Source: Streptomyces dioscori
GTDB taxonomy: Bacteria > Actinomycetota > Actinomycetes > Streptomycetales > Streptomycetaceae
NCBI RefSeq assembly: GCF_003024195.1
Contig: NZ_KZ679039.1
Location: 350,285-414,284, forward strand
DNA: 64,000 nt
Direction: 5' to 3'
In this document: positions 36,558 to 45,295 of the stretch, piece by piece
Position numbering within the stretch: the first letter of the stretch is position 1
How the letters are laid out: each line of letters opens with the position of its first letter
Program-made: the position numbers and the translations under genes
The notes under the pieces: generated by a model
Databases searched by the model: none
The model's input: the letters and a program-made list of their open reading frames with translations, nothing else
Told to the model about the DNA's origin: nothing

Positions 36558-37097
36558 GTGTCCCCCCAACGTGAAGAAGCCGGGTCAAAGTATTTAGAAC
36601 CCGACAAAACGACCCACCGCACCAGCAGGCATGTGACCTAAACCGGGGGTTGTTCGCGCTGTCGAGAAGAATAGCGTCTCTTGTGGCTCAAATGGGGTAC
36701 GGGGACCACAACTTGTGGGTGCGTCAGGTCATCCAACCACTAGATGTGGGGATAGCTGCGAACCTTGCAGGCTACCGACAGTCACTGACACCGGTTGGTT
36801 TAACGGCTTGGAGCGATGGCCGTGGACCCGTGAGATTCCGCGCGTCGGGCGGTCTGCAGACCTACCTCCTTCGCTCACCACTCACCCCAACTCCCATCTC
36901 GTACGCCATGGGCCGCGTCTGCTCGGCCCTGCCTGGGTCGACGGCGTACGGGATGGGGGCACCATGCGTGCCAGTACGGACCCGAGGTCGGGAACGGCGC
37001 CCCTTCTATCCCGGTGCCGGCTGATCCCCCGCCGGAGACAGGAGCGCAGGCACGGCCGGGGGCCGTGCCGCGCGCGGGGAGCGGAACGAGCCGCCTT
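36558..37097. other. Gene-free stretch upstream of the STAND gene
   Basis: No convincing gene is present. A 13-bp palindrome CCACAACTTGTGG (36706-36718) lies about 150 bp upstream of the STAND start and may be an operator. Composition shifts from AT-richer to host-like toward the recombinase remnant. Confidence 0.5.
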
Positions 37098-37286
37098 GGC
37101 ACGGCGACTCACCTCACCGCGGGCGGAGTCGCGCCCCGCGTCGTGATGGAGATCCTGGGGCACTCACAGATCAGCATCACCATGGACGTCTACACGCACG
37201 TCGTGCAGGACACCCAGCGCGAGGCCATCAGCCACATGGATCGGCTGCTCAAGCGGCGGCCGGTTGCGGGTGACCGTCCTCGTTGA
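37098..37286 (+). pseudogene. C-terminal remnant of a tyrosine recombinase/integrase
   Basis: Only the last ~60 residues are recognisable: HLTAGGVAPRVVMEILGHSQ followed by ISITMDVYTHVVQDTQREA. These include the second catalytic His (LGHS) and the nucleophilic Tyr (VYTHV). The preceding RHxxR motif is scrambled and the whole N-terminus is gone. It reads toward the tRNA gene, as expected for an integrase beside its attachment site. It cannot be active. Confidence 0.85.
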
Positions 37287-37303
37287 TGTCAGAAGTGGAT
37301 GTC

Positions 37304-37334
37304 AAAGGCCCCGGACCATGATCGGTCCGGGGCC
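37304..37334. terminator. Hairpin between integrase remnant and tRNA-Arg
   Basis: GGCCCCGGACC and GGTCCGGGGCC (11 bp) enclose ATGATC; AAA precedes the stem and CTTT follows it, so it can stop transcription in both directions, including the tRNA's. Confidence 0.85.
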
Positions 37335-37341
37335 CTTTGTC

Positions 37342-37417
37342 TGGTGCCCCCGGCAGGATTCGAACCTGCGACACCCGCTTTAGGAGAGCGGTGCTCTATC
37401 CCCTGAGCTACGAAGGC
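37342..37417 (-). tRNA. tRNA-Arg (anticodon CCU)
   Basis: The minus strand reads as a full cloverleaf. The acceptor GCCTTCG pairs with CGGGGGC, the D-arm is AGCTCAGGGGATAGAGC, and the anticodon stem CCGCT/AGCGG encloses CTCCTAA (anticodon CCU, reading AGG). The T-arm is GCAGGTTCGAATCCTGC, with an encoded CCA end. It is intact and is the insertion site of the adjacent island. Confidence 0.95.
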
Positions 37418-37708
37418 GGGGCTTGTGTGAGGCCTTGCCTGGGACTCTTTGACGAGTCGTGGCCAGGTCTCGCGGTCAAGCCCTGAGCGGTCTGGTCGTT
37501 GCCGCGGTGATGAGGTGCGGGGACCGCGCCACGTGCCGCAGCGCCTGCCAGGGACGCTCGCACCACAGGGTACCGGATCGGACCGTGCCGAGGGTCTGCT
37601 GACTCCGTGACCCGTCGGGGCGGTAGGTCGGTGGTGGGCCGGTGTCCCGGGTAGGTCCGTCCTGTGACGAGTCCCGCTGGGAGCAGGCCGTGGAGCGGGG
37701 CATCTCAG

Positions 37709-38602
37709 TCACCGCCAGTCCGGCGCCCCCGAAGCCGAAGGGAACGCGCCCTCGATCTTCGTGCGCGTCTCCCTCATGACCGCGATCACCTTGGCCTCGT
37801 GGGCCTCGTTGAGGCGGGTCACCGGGACCGAGCAGCTGATGGCGTCCGTGGCCGGGGAGTCGTACCGCAGGGCGAAGCCGAAGCCCGCGATGCCGGTCAC
37901 CGTCTCCTCGCGGTCGACGGAGTATCCGCGGGTCCGTACCCGCGCGAGGTCGGTGAGCAGGTCGGCCGGAGAGGTGTGGGTGTTCTCGGTGAGGGCGGGC
38001 AGCGGGCCGTCCGGGAGCGGGAGTTCGGTGTCGGGGCGTTCGGCGAGGAGGGCCTTGCCGAGCGCGCCCGCGTGGGCCGGGATCCGGCGGCCGACCCTGC
38101 TGATGGTCCGCAGGTACTCGTGCGATTCGCGGGTCGCGAGGTAGACGACGTCCGGGCCGTCGAGCCGGGCCAGGTGGATCGTCTCGCCGAGCGCGTCCGA
38201 GGCCTGGTCGAGGTAGGGGCGTACCAGGCGCACGTGCGGGTCGCTGTCGAGGTAGCTCGTGCCCGTGAACAGGGCGCGGATGCCGATGCCGTAGAGGGAC
38301 CCCGTCGTGTCGGAGCGCACCCAGCCGCAGTCGATGAGGGTCTGGAGCAGCTGGTACATGCTGCTGCGCGGTACGTCCAGCTCCTCGGCCAGTTCGTCGA
38401 GGCGGGCGGGGCGGTCACCGCGTGCGGCGAGCAGTTCGAGCAGCGCGACCGTCCGGCTCGCCGACTTCACGCCGCGTACGCCCCGTACGCCGCGCGCGCC
38501 CTGTGGTTCCTGAGCTCCCCGTGCCTCACGGCCCCCGCTGCTCTCCGGCATGGCCTCATCGTAAATCCGCGCTGCCGCACCCATTGACCGTGTCCGGTTC
38601 AC
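37709..38602 (-). CDS. IclR-family regulator of the glucarate operon
   Basis: The GTG at 38602 has GGAGG 8 bp upstream (297 residues); the ATG at 38551 is an alternative. The winged helix-turn-helix reads VALLELLAARGDRPARLDELAEELDVPRSSMYQLLQTLIDCGWV. The effector domain contains ALGETIHLARLDGPDVVYL, RIPAHAGALGKALLAERP and SAPV-like AISCSVPV. It is divergent from kdgD with a TCATCT-N8-AGATGA dyad between them, so it most likely controls glucarate/galactarate use in response to a sugar acid. The first ~45 residues are a Gly/Arg-rich extension. Confidence 0.92.
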   Translation of the reverse strand: MNRTRSMGAAARIYDEAMPESSGGREARGAQEPQGARGVRGVRGVKSASRTVALLELLAARGDRPARLDELAEELDVPRSSMYQLLQTLIDCGWVRSDTTGSLYGIGIRALFTGTSYLDSDPHVRLVRPYLDQASDALGETIHLARLDGPDVVYLATRESHEYLRTISRVGRRIPAHAGALGKALLAERPDTELPLPDGPLPALTENTHTSPADLLTDLARVRTRGYSVDREETVTGIAGFGFALRYDSPATDAISCSVPVTRLNEAHEAKVIAVMRETRTKIEGAFPSASGAPDWR

Positions 38603-38632
38603 CGACCTAACCTCCGTTCTCATACGTGTACG

Positions 38633-38652
38633 TCATCTGCATATAGAGATGA
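38633..38652. promoter_or_regulatory. Candidate IclR operator before kdgD
   Basis: TCATCT-N8-AGATGA, a perfect 6-bp dyad, lies 31 bp upstream of the GTG of the regulator and 11 bp before the kdgD ATG. It is the best inverted repeat in the 60-bp divergent gap. Confidence 0.5.
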
Positions 38653-38662
38653 GAGATCAGGA

Positions 38663-39673
38663 ATGCGGTACAGCGCGGAGATCGAGGCCGTGGTCCAGCG
38701 GCTGCGTGACGGTATGGCGGACGGGGTGCTGTCCTTTCCTCTCACCAGCTTCCGCGACGAGGGAGGGGAGGGAGGGGAGCGCAACTGCAATGGTGGCGGG
38801 CTCGACCTTGACGGGTATCGCGCCTACCTGACCGGCCAGTTGGCCCCCGGGCGCGACGCCGCCGCCCCCGGCGCCGTCTTCCCCGCCTGCGGGACCGGTG
38901 AGTTCTTCTCCCTCGACGAGGACGAGTACCGGGCCGTCGTCGAGGCCACGGTCGAGATCGCCGACGGCCGCCTGCCGGTGGTCGCCGGCATCGGCTACGG
39001 CTGGGCGCAGGCCCTGCGCTTCGCCCGGATCGCCGAGGAGGCCGGCGCCGACGCCCTGCTCGTGATGCCCCACTACCTGGTCGGCGCCCCGCAGGACGGC
39101 CTGGTCGGGCAGCTGCGCCGGATCGCCGACGGCACCCGGCTGCCGCTGATCGCGTACCAGCGCGGGCAGGTCGCCTTCACCGCGGACGGTCTGCGGCGCA
39201 TCGCGAAGATTCCCACCGTCATCGGTCTCAAGGACGGGCACAGCGACCTCGACCGGCTGCAGCGGCTGACGCTCGCCGCCCCTGACAACTTCCTCTTCTT
39301 CAACGGTGCCTCCACCGCGGAGATCCAGGCCCGCGCGTACGCCACCGTGGGCGTCCCCGCCTACTCCTCGGCCGTCCACGCCTTCGCCCCCGAGATCGCG
39401 AGCGCCTTCTTCACCGCCCTGCGCGGGAACGACGAGGCCACGCTCACCAAGCTCCTGCGCGACTTCTACGTCCCGCTCGTCGAGCTGCGCGACCGCGTGC
39501 CGGGGTACGCCGTGTCCCTCGTCAAGGCCGCCGCCCGGTTGAGGGGCCTGCCGGTCGGACCCGTACGGGCTCCGCTGACCGATCCCGGGGCCGCCGACCT
39601 CGCCGAACTGGAGGCGATCCTCGACACCGGCCTCGCCCTCGTCGGAGCGCCCCGCCACCGCACCACCGACTGA
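38663..39673 (+). CDS. kdgD: 5-dehydro-4-deoxyglucarate dehydratase
   Basis: The 336-residue member of the DapA/NAL aldolase superfamily has ACGTGEFFSLDEDEY (the GTGE loop), LIAYQRG (catalytic Tyr) and VIGLKDGHSD with the Schiff-base Lys. These are the signatures of KDG dehydratase, which decarboxylates and dehydrates 5-keto-4-deoxyglucarate to alpha-ketoglutarate semialdehyde. A short insertion (GGEGGERNCNGGG) follows the first strand. It is the first gene of the glucarate operon; the ATG has little leader. Confidence 0.93.
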   Translation: MRYSAEIEAVVQRLRDGMADGVLSFPLTSFRDEGGEGGERNCNGGGLDLDGYRAYLTGQLAPGRDAAAPGAVFPACGTGEFFSLDEDEYRAVVEATVEIADGRLPVVAGIGYGWAQALRFARIAEEAGADALLVMPHYLVGAPQDGLVGQLRRIADGTRLPLIAYQRGQVAFTADGLRRIAKIPTVIGLKDGHSDLDRLQRLTLAAPDNFLFFNGASTAEIQARAYATVGVPAYSSAVHAFAPEIASAFFTALRGNDEATLTKLLRDFYVPLVELRDRVPGYAVSLVKAAARLRGLPVGPVRAPLTDPGAADLAELEAILDTGLALVGAPRHRTTD

Positions 39674-39733
39674 TCCGCCCGACGTTCCGCCCGATCCACC
39701 GCTTGACACACGGCCAGTTCAAAGGGGAACTGC

Positions 39734-41071
39734 ATGCCTCTGCTCGTAGTCGGGATCAGCGTCCTGGTGCTGCTGTTCCTGATGACCCGGATGAAACTCA
39801 ACGGCTTCGCCGCGCTCCTGCTCGTGGCGGTGGGCGTCGCCCTGGTCCAGGGCATCCCGGTGGCCGACATCCCGGACGTCCTCTCGGAGGGCATCGGGGG
39901 CCAGATCGGCGACACGATGCTCACCATCGGGCTCGGCGCCATGGTCGGCCGGGTGATGGGGGACTCCGGCGCCGCCCAGCGGATAGCCGGCCGGCTGCTG
40001 GACGCGTTCGGGCCGCGCTGGGTCCAGGTCGCCATGGTGGTCACGTCCATGCTCATCGGCGTGACCATGTTCTACGAGGTCGCGTTCATCATCATCGTGC
40101 CGATCGCGTTCACACTGGTCAGGGTCACCGGGGCGAAGCTGCTGTGGGTCGGCCTGCCGATGTCGATCGCCCTGTCCACGATGCACAGCTTCCTGCCGCC
40201 GCACCCCGGCCCCACCGCCGTGGCCGCGACCTTCCACGCCTCCGTCGGACACACCCTGTTCTACGGCCTGTTCATCGCCGTGCCGGTGGGCGCGTTCATC
40301 GCGCTGCTGTGGCCGCGGCTGCCGTTCATCAGGGCCATGGACCCGGCCATCCCCAAGGGCCTGGTCAGCGACCGCGAGTTCGAGGACGGCGAGATGCCGG
40401 GCCTCGGCTGGTCGCTGTCCGTCGCGCTCTTCCCCGTCGTGCTCATCGCGGGCGCCGCCGTCGTCGACATGACGGTCTCGGGGGACGGACCCGTCCTGCA
40501 CTTCGTCGCCTTCATCGGTTCGGCGCCGATCGCGCTCATGCTGACCCTGCTCCTGGCGATCTGGGCGTTCGGACCGCGCATCGGCCGCAGCCTCGCGGAC
40601 GTCAACACGTCCTGTACGTCCGCCGCCCAGTCCATGGCGATGATCCTCCTCGTCATCGGCGCGGGCGGCGCGTTCAAGAACGTCCTCGTCGAAGGCGGCA
40701 TCTCCGACTACATCAAGGACGCCACCGACACCTGGTCCGTCTCGCCGATCATCCTGGCGTGGCTCATCGCGGTCATCCTGCGCGTCGCGCTCGGCTCGGC
40801 GACCGTCGCCGTCGTCACCGCCTCCGGGGTGGTGCTGCCGCTCCTCGCGGGCAGCGGGATCCACCCCGAGATCATGGTGCTCGCCGTGTCCTGCGGCTCG
40901 ATCGCCTTCTCCCACGTCAACGACCCGGGTTTCTGGCTCTTCAAGGAGTACTTCAACCTCTCGGTCATCGAAGCGATCAAGGTGCGTACCACCTATACGA
41001 CGGTCCTCGCCGTCCTCGGCCTGGGCGGGGTCCTCGCGATGGAATGGACCCTGGACGTCCTCAGCCTCTGA
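39734..41071 (+). CDS. GntP-family sugar-acid permease
   Basis: The 445-residue protein has about 12 hydrophobic segments. GntP hallmarks are GIGGQIGDTMLTIGLGAMVGRVMGDSGAAQRIA, MHSFLPPHPGPTAVA and SCGSIAFSHVNDPGFWLFKEYFN. GntP proteins are proton symporters for gluconate and related acids. Its position between kdgD and glucarate dehydratase suggests it imports glucarate or galactarate. The ATG follows AAAGGGGAA. Confidence 0.92.
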   Translation: MPLLVVGISVLVLLFLMTRMKLNGFAALLLVAVGVALVQGIPVADIPDVLSEGIGGQIGDTMLTIGLGAMVGRVMGDSGAAQRIAGRLLDAFGPRWVQVAMVVTSMLIGVTMFYEVAFIIIVPIAFTLVRVTGAKLLWVGLPMSIALSTMHSFLPPHPGPTAVAATFHASVGHTLFYGLFIAVPVGAFIALLWPRLPFIRAMDPAIPKGLVSDREFEDGEMPGLGWSLSVALFPVVLIAGAAVVDMTVSGDGPVLHFVAFIGSAPIALMLTLLLAIWAFGPRIGRSLADVNTSCTSAAQSMAMILLVIGAGGAFKNVLVEGGISDYIKDATDTWSVSPIILAWLIAVILRVALGSATVAVVTASGVVLPLLAGSGIHPEIMVLAVSCGSIAFSHVNDPGFWLFKEYFNLSVIEAIKVRTTYTTVLAVLGLGGVLAMEWTLDVLSL

Positions 41072-41195
41072 GCCGGCCCCCGAGCCGCTCCGGAGCCGCT
41101 CCGGAGTCAGCCTCTGAGTCAGCCTCCGAACCACTCCGGGAGACCCCGTCCCCGTCCCTCCGTTCCCCTCCCACTCCGAAAGGTCCCGGACACGC

Positions 41196-42524
41196 ATGAG
41201 TCAGCCGACCGTCACCGAGTTCGCCGTCTACCCCGTCGCCGGCCGCGACAGCATGGAGCTGAACCTCTCCGGCGCGCACGGCCCCTACTTCACCCGCAAC
41301 ATCGTGGTCCTCAAGGACTCCGAGGGCCGTACGGGACTGGGGGAGGTGCCCGGTGGCGAGCAGATCACCCGGACCCTGCGGGACGCCGAATCCCTGGTCG
41401 TCGGCGCGAAGGTCGGCGACTACAAGCGCGTCCTGCGGACGATCGGGGACCGCTTCGCCGACCGCGACTCGGGCGGCCGGGGAGCCCAGACCTTCGACCT
41501 GCGCACCACCGTGCACGCCGTGACGGCCGTCGAGTCGGGACTGCTCGACCTGCTGGGCCAGCACCTGGACGTACCCGTCGCGGCGCTCCTCGGCGACGGC
41601 CAACAGCGCTCGTCCGTACGGGTCCTGGGCTACCTCTTCTACGTCGGTGACCCCGACCGGACCGACCTGGAATACGTACGGGAGCCCGACTCGGACGTCG
41701 ACTGGTACCGCGTCCGGCACGAGGAGGCGCTCACGCCGGAGGCGATCGTGCGACAGGCCGAGACGGCGTACGACCTGTACGGCTTCCGGGACTTCAAACT
41801 CAAGGGCGGGGTACTGGCCGGTGCGGAGGAGGTCGAGGCCGTACGGGCGCTCAAGGACCGCTTCCCCGGGGCGCGTGTCACCCTCGACCCGAACGGGGCG
41901 TGGTCGCTGAGCGAAGCCGTCGAACTGTGCAAGCCGCTGGTCGGCACGCTCGCCTACGCCGAGGACCCGTGCGGGGCGGAGGGCGGATACTCCGGACGGG
42001 AGATCCTCGCGGAGTTCCGGCGGGCGACCGGCCTGCCGACCGCCACCAACATGATCGCCACCGACTGGCGGCAGATGACGCACGCCCTGGCGCTCCAGTC
42101 CGTGTCCATTCCGCTGGCCGACCCGCACTTCTGGACCATGCAGGGGTCCGTACGGGTGGCTCAGCTGTGCAACGCGATGGGGCTGACCTGGGGATGCCAC
42201 TCCAACAACCACTTCGACATCTCGCTCGCGATGGTGACCCACTGCGGGGCGGCGGCGCCGGGGGAGTACAACGCGCTGGACACGCACTGGATCTGGCAGG
42301 AAGGGCTGGAACGGCTCACCGTCAGCCCGCCCCGGATCGTGGACGGGGAGATCGCCGTGCCGGACGCCCCCGGGCTGGGCGTCCAGCTGGACATGGACCG
42401 CCTGCTCGCGGCGCATGAGCTGTACCTGAAGAAGGCGTTGGGGGCGCGGGACGATGCCGTCGGGATGCGGTATCTGGTCCCGGACTGGCGGTTCGACGCG
42501 GGACGGCCGTGCCTGGTCCGTTAG
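41196..42524 (+). CDS. gudD: Glucarate dehydratase
   Basis: The 442-residue enolase-superfamily enzyme has the catalytic lysines in [10 protein letters not shown], metal ligands in VTLDPNGAW and AYAEDPCG, and the His/Asn loop in HSNNHFDIS. It dehydrates D-glucarate (and L-idarate) to 5-keto-4-deoxyglucarate, the substrate of KdgD two genes upstream. Length and motifs match GudD. The spacer from the permease (124 bp) is rich in CTCCGGAG-type short repeats but has no terminator hairpin. Confidence 0.92.
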   Translation: MSQPTVTEFAVYPVAGRDSMELNLSGAHGPYFTRNIVVLKDSEGRTGLGEVPGGEQITRTLRDAESLVVGAKVGDYKRVLRTIGDRFADRDSGGRGAQTFDLRTTVHAVTAVESGLLDLLGQHLDVPVAALLGDGQQRSSVRVLGYLFYVGDPDRTDLEYVREPDSDVDWYRVRHEEALTPEAIVRQAETAYDLYGFRDFKLKGGVLAGAEEVEAVRALKDRFPGARVTLDPNGAWSLSEAVELCKPLVGTLAYAEDPCGAEGGYSGREILAEFRRATGLPTATNMIATDWRQMTHALALQSVSIPLADPHFWTMQGSVRVAQLCNAMGLTWGCHSNNHFDISLAMVTHCGAAAPGEYNALDTHWIWQEGLERLTVSPPRIVDGEIAVPDAPGLGVQLDMDRLLAAHELYLKKALGARDDAVGMRYLVPDWRFDAGRPCLVR

Positions 42525-42591
42525 CACGCGGTCCGGTTGGGGCCGTTCCCTTCATGGGGCGGGCCCCGGGTCTGCTGTCCCACCGCGGACC

Positions 42592-43062
42592 CGTCGTGGC
42601 TGATCGCGCCGTTCCCCGCGCCCCTGGGGGTGGGTGGGGCTCGCATGGGTTTGTACGTGCGGGTGCGTCGTGGCTGAGCGCGCCGTTCCCCGCGCCCCTG
42701 AGGGGGTGGGGCTGACGTGGGTTTGTACGTGCGGGTGCGTTGTGGCTGGCCGCGCCGTTCCCCGCGCCCCTCAAAAGCGGGGCTGCGCCCCAGCTTTGCC
42801 CTTGAGGGCCGCGGGGGGACTACGCGCCCGCAGTCGAGCAGCGGCCCCTAAGGGGCGCGGGGAACGGCGCGCTCAGCCACGACGCACCCGCAGTCGAGCG
42901 GCCGCCTTTCAGGGGCGCGAGGAACTGCGCGGTCAGCCACGACGCACCCGCAGCTGAACAACGGCCTTTCAGGGGCGCGGGGAACTGCGCGGCCAGCCAC
43001 GACGTGCCCGCAGTCGAGCATCGGGCTTTGGGGGGGCGCGAGGAACGGCGCGGTCAGCCGTC
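42592..43062. repeat. Cluster of eight or more interspersed GGGGCGCGGGGAA elements
   Basis: The 582-bp gap between gudD and the acyl-CoA oxidase contains repeated half-elements: GCGCCGTTCCCCGCGCCCCT (leftward) at about 42606, 42679 and 42751, and the complementary GGGGCGCGGGGAACGGCGCG type at about 42852, 42911, 42970 and 43033. GTTTGTACGTGCGGGTGCGT is duplicated between them. No gene is seen. Confidence 0.8.
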
Positions 43063-43106
43063 GTCGGGGCCGGGTGGACGGGGCGTCCCGGTTGCCGGGT
43101 CGGGGG

Positions 43107-44984
43107 TCACCGGCCCCCCACCCCCACCAACCCGTCACACACGTCGGCCCCGCCGACATACCCCCCGCTGGCGATCGGGATGTTCGACAGCACCTCCGCC
43201 GGGAGGTCGAACGCGTCGACCAGGGTCATCAGATGCGGCGCCAGATCCCCCACGACCGTGTCGACGGCCTTCGGCAGACCCCGTACGTGGTCGGCCGTGA
43301 CGCGGCCCTCGGCCAGCAGATCACCCGTGTGCGGCCCGATCTCCCGCAGCAGGAACAGCCGGCACAGGTTCCGCATCAGATGCCCCGCCCGCGACGCGTC
43401 CGCGGTCCGGGCGATCGCTGCGAGGAACGCGTCCGCCGCACGGAGCCGTGCGTGCGCGGAGACCATCTCCAGCGCCGCGTCGGAGGTCACGTTCCAGCGG
43501 CCGACCGGGTCCCCGGAGGGCCCCTCGCGCAGGGCGGCCCGCGCCCGGTCCTGCCAGATGCGTTCGACATCGGCCAGCAGGGAGCGCAGGAAGGGGAGTT
43601 CGGTGATCTCCCGCTCGGCGGGGGTGGCGGGGGCGGCAGAGGTGTCGTTGTCGGTCCGCGCCACCTGATGACCGAAGACCATCTCGGACGCGGCCTTCAC
43701 CCAGATCACCAGGTTGTCGCCCTCGGCGGTGATGCCGCCCTCGATGTTGAGGGGCAGGTCGGCCAGCCCGTTGGCGGGGAACAGGCCCTGCGCGCCACAG
43801 CGTTCACGGCACTCGGTGGTGATCGCGCGCGCCTGCCAGGTGATCCACCCCTTGGCCACGGCCACTTCGCGCTCCACCTCCGCCCGCTCCTCCGTCCGCC
43901 CCTCCGCGGCGTGCGCGGCGTGCGTGGCGAAAAGGTGCACCGTCGACCGGTGCAGGAACGTCATCGCGTACGCCGTCGCCAAGGAGTACAGCAGCCGGCC
44001 GTGGTGGCTGCGGTGGGCGGCCAGCGGGATGCGCTCGCCCGCCCTGGGGCCGGAGAGGAGGCGGCTGTGGGCGTAACGCACCGCGATGGTCAGGGCCGCG
44101 CGGGACATGCCGAGCGTGCCGGCGCTCATGCACAGCTTGCCCATGGTGACGCGGTTGATGGAGCGCAGCAGCCGCTTGCGTCTGTTGCCGAGGCTGCTGG
44201 CCAGCGTCCCGTCGGCGGACAGCCGCCCGTGTCCGGCCTCCAGCAGGGCCTCGCGCGGCAGCCACACCCGGTCGAACGCGGTGAGGCAGTGGTCCACCGG
44301 TGTACCGGTGCGCTGGGGCAGCGGACGGACCCGTACGCCGGGGAGGTGGCCGCTGTCGTCGCTGAGCGGGGTCAGGAAGAGGAACGTGCCCCGGTCCTCG
44401 CCGTCGACGAGCAGCCGGGCCGCGACCACGGCCGTCTTGGGACCGCCGGCCAGGCTGGTGTTGGGCATGAACTTCTGCGCGCCCTCGGTCGGTGTGGTCA
44501 GCAGGAAGCCGCCCGTCGCCCGGTCGAACACGGCGACCGTCTCCATCGACGCGACGTCGTTGCCGTGCTCCAACTCCGTGCAGAGAAACGTTCCTGTGCT
44601 CTGCAGGGACGTAAAGCGGGAGAGGTCTCTCTCACGGCCGCCGTCATGGTCGAGGACGCTGCCGAGGAAGAGGTTGTAGTGGATGCTCGCGAGCGTGGTC
44701 AGCCCGCCGTCCACCGGACCCGTCCACTCGTGCAGACCCGCGAGGCGGTACGGGTCGCCTGCCAGCTCCACCGGGTCGCCCACCGCCTCGTTCAGCAGCC
44801 GCAGCCGCTCGTACGAGAGTGCCGTGCGCTCCTGCGGCGACAGTTCCGCCCGGTAGGCGAACTCCCTGCCGCGGACGAGCCGGCGCCAGGGCCCGTGGAC
44901 GCGCTCGCGGTCGGCGCCCTCGAAGAGGAGCCGGGCCAGTTCGTCGGCGACGGGGTGGGTCTTCGTGTGTGCGGGCACGGACAT
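43107..44984 (-). CDS. Acyl-CoA oxidase/dehydrogenase, likely autoregulator biosynthesis enzyme (Aco-like)
   Basis: The ATG at 44984 has GGGGAG 5 bp upstream; 625 residues, the length of acyl-CoA oxidases rather than of ordinary acyl-CoA dehydrogenases (about 390). Oxidase features are ELEHGNDVASMETVAVFD (substrate/FAD pocket), INRVTMGKLCMSAGTLGMSRAALTIAVRYAHSR, TECRERCGAQGLFPANGLADL and the EGDN-V motif. It introduces an alpha-beta double bond into an acyl-CoA with flavin. It is divergent from a ScbR/AvaR-type receptor with ARE-like sites, followed by a P450, the arrangement of the aco-avaR1-cyp17 avenolide locus as I recall it. Confidence 0.85.
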   Translation of the reverse strand: MSVPAHTKTHPVADELARLLFEGADRERVHGPWRRLVRGREFAYRAELSPQERTALSYERLRLLNEAVGDPVELAGDPYRLAGLHEWTGPVDGGLTTLASIHYNLFLGSVLDHDGGRERDLSRFTSLQSTGTFLCTELEHGNDVASMETVAVFDRATGGFLLTTPTEGAQKFMPNTSLAGGPKTAVVAARLLVDGEDRGTFLFLTPLSDDSGHLPGVRVRPLPQRTGTPVDHCLTAFDRVWLPREALLEAGHGRLSADGTLASSLGNRRKRLLRSINRVTMGKLCMSAGTLGMSRAALTIAVRYAHSRLLSGPRAGERIPLAAHRSHHGRLLYSLATAYAMTFLHRSTVHLFATHAAHAAEGRTEERAEVEREVAVAKGWITWQARAITTECRERCGAQGLFPANGLADLPLNIEGGITAEGDNLVIWVKAASEMVFGHQVARTDNDTSAAPATPAEREITELPFLRSLLADVERIWQDRARAALREGPSGDPVGRWNVTSDAALEMVSAHARLRAADAFLAAIARTADASRAGHLMRNLCRLFLLREIGPHTGDLLAEGRVTADHVRGLPKAVDTVVGDLAPHLMTLVDAFDLPAEVLSNIPIASGGYVGGADVCDGLVGVGGR

Positions 44985-45036
44985 CGAACTCCCCAGGGTG
45001 TGGGACTGGTCGGATGCGGACCACTGCCCCACAAAG

Positions 45037-45054
45037 ATACGTACCAACCGGTTT
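45037..45054 (-). promoter_or_regulatory. ARE-like site in the acyl-CoA oxidase promoter
   Basis: On the minus strand AAACCG-GTTGGT-ACGTAT: the left half-site is identical to the one at 47583-47600, the right half is degenerate. It is 53-70 bp before the oxidase start codon. Confidence 0.55.
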
Positions 45055-45192
45055 TCTTTTCAAGGTGCCAGGGGGAGGTGCGGGAGCTCGATCGGGGAGC
45101 GCGGGGGAGTGCCGGGGCGCGTCGACGGCGATGTGCCGCCATCATCGCAGCTCAGTACGGCGCCACCAGTTCGGGCCGGGGGAATCCTTGAG

Positions 45193-45210
45193 AAACCGTT
45201 CGGCTGGTTT
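45193..45210 (+). promoter_or_regulatory. ARE-like site in the first receptor gene's promoter
   Basis: AAACCG-TTCGGC-TGGTTT, one mismatch from a perfect 6+6+6 dyad, 86 bp before the GTG. It is expected for autoregulation by a gamma-butyrolactone/butenolide receptor. Confidence 0.65.
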
Positions 45211-45295
45211 TATTCTGGGCCGCGAGGTCGTGGGCGTACGGTACAGACCTCTTGGTCTCTTTTTCCCGGTGAGCGGGATGGTACGGAGGTTCCCC

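Larger units (their letters stand above)
32906..37380. mobile_element. Small decayed integrative island at tRNA-Arg(CCU)
   Basis: The segment is bounded by identical 19-bp tRNA-derived repeats (32906-32924 and 37362-37380, the latter inside an intact tRNA). It contains an antitoxin/PIN toxin pair, a lower-GC STAND NTPase and a truncated tyrosine recombinase adjacent to the tRNA. It has the layout of a tRNA-integrated element (int next to the tRNA-side att, cargo distal) but lacks replication, transfer or intact integration genes, so it is immobile on its own. Confidence 0.75.

Noticed and set aside
32906..37380. Functional integrative and conjugative element
   Set aside because: No replication, FtsK/Tra-like transfer, excisionase or intact integrase gene is present; only the C-terminal end of a recombinase remains.
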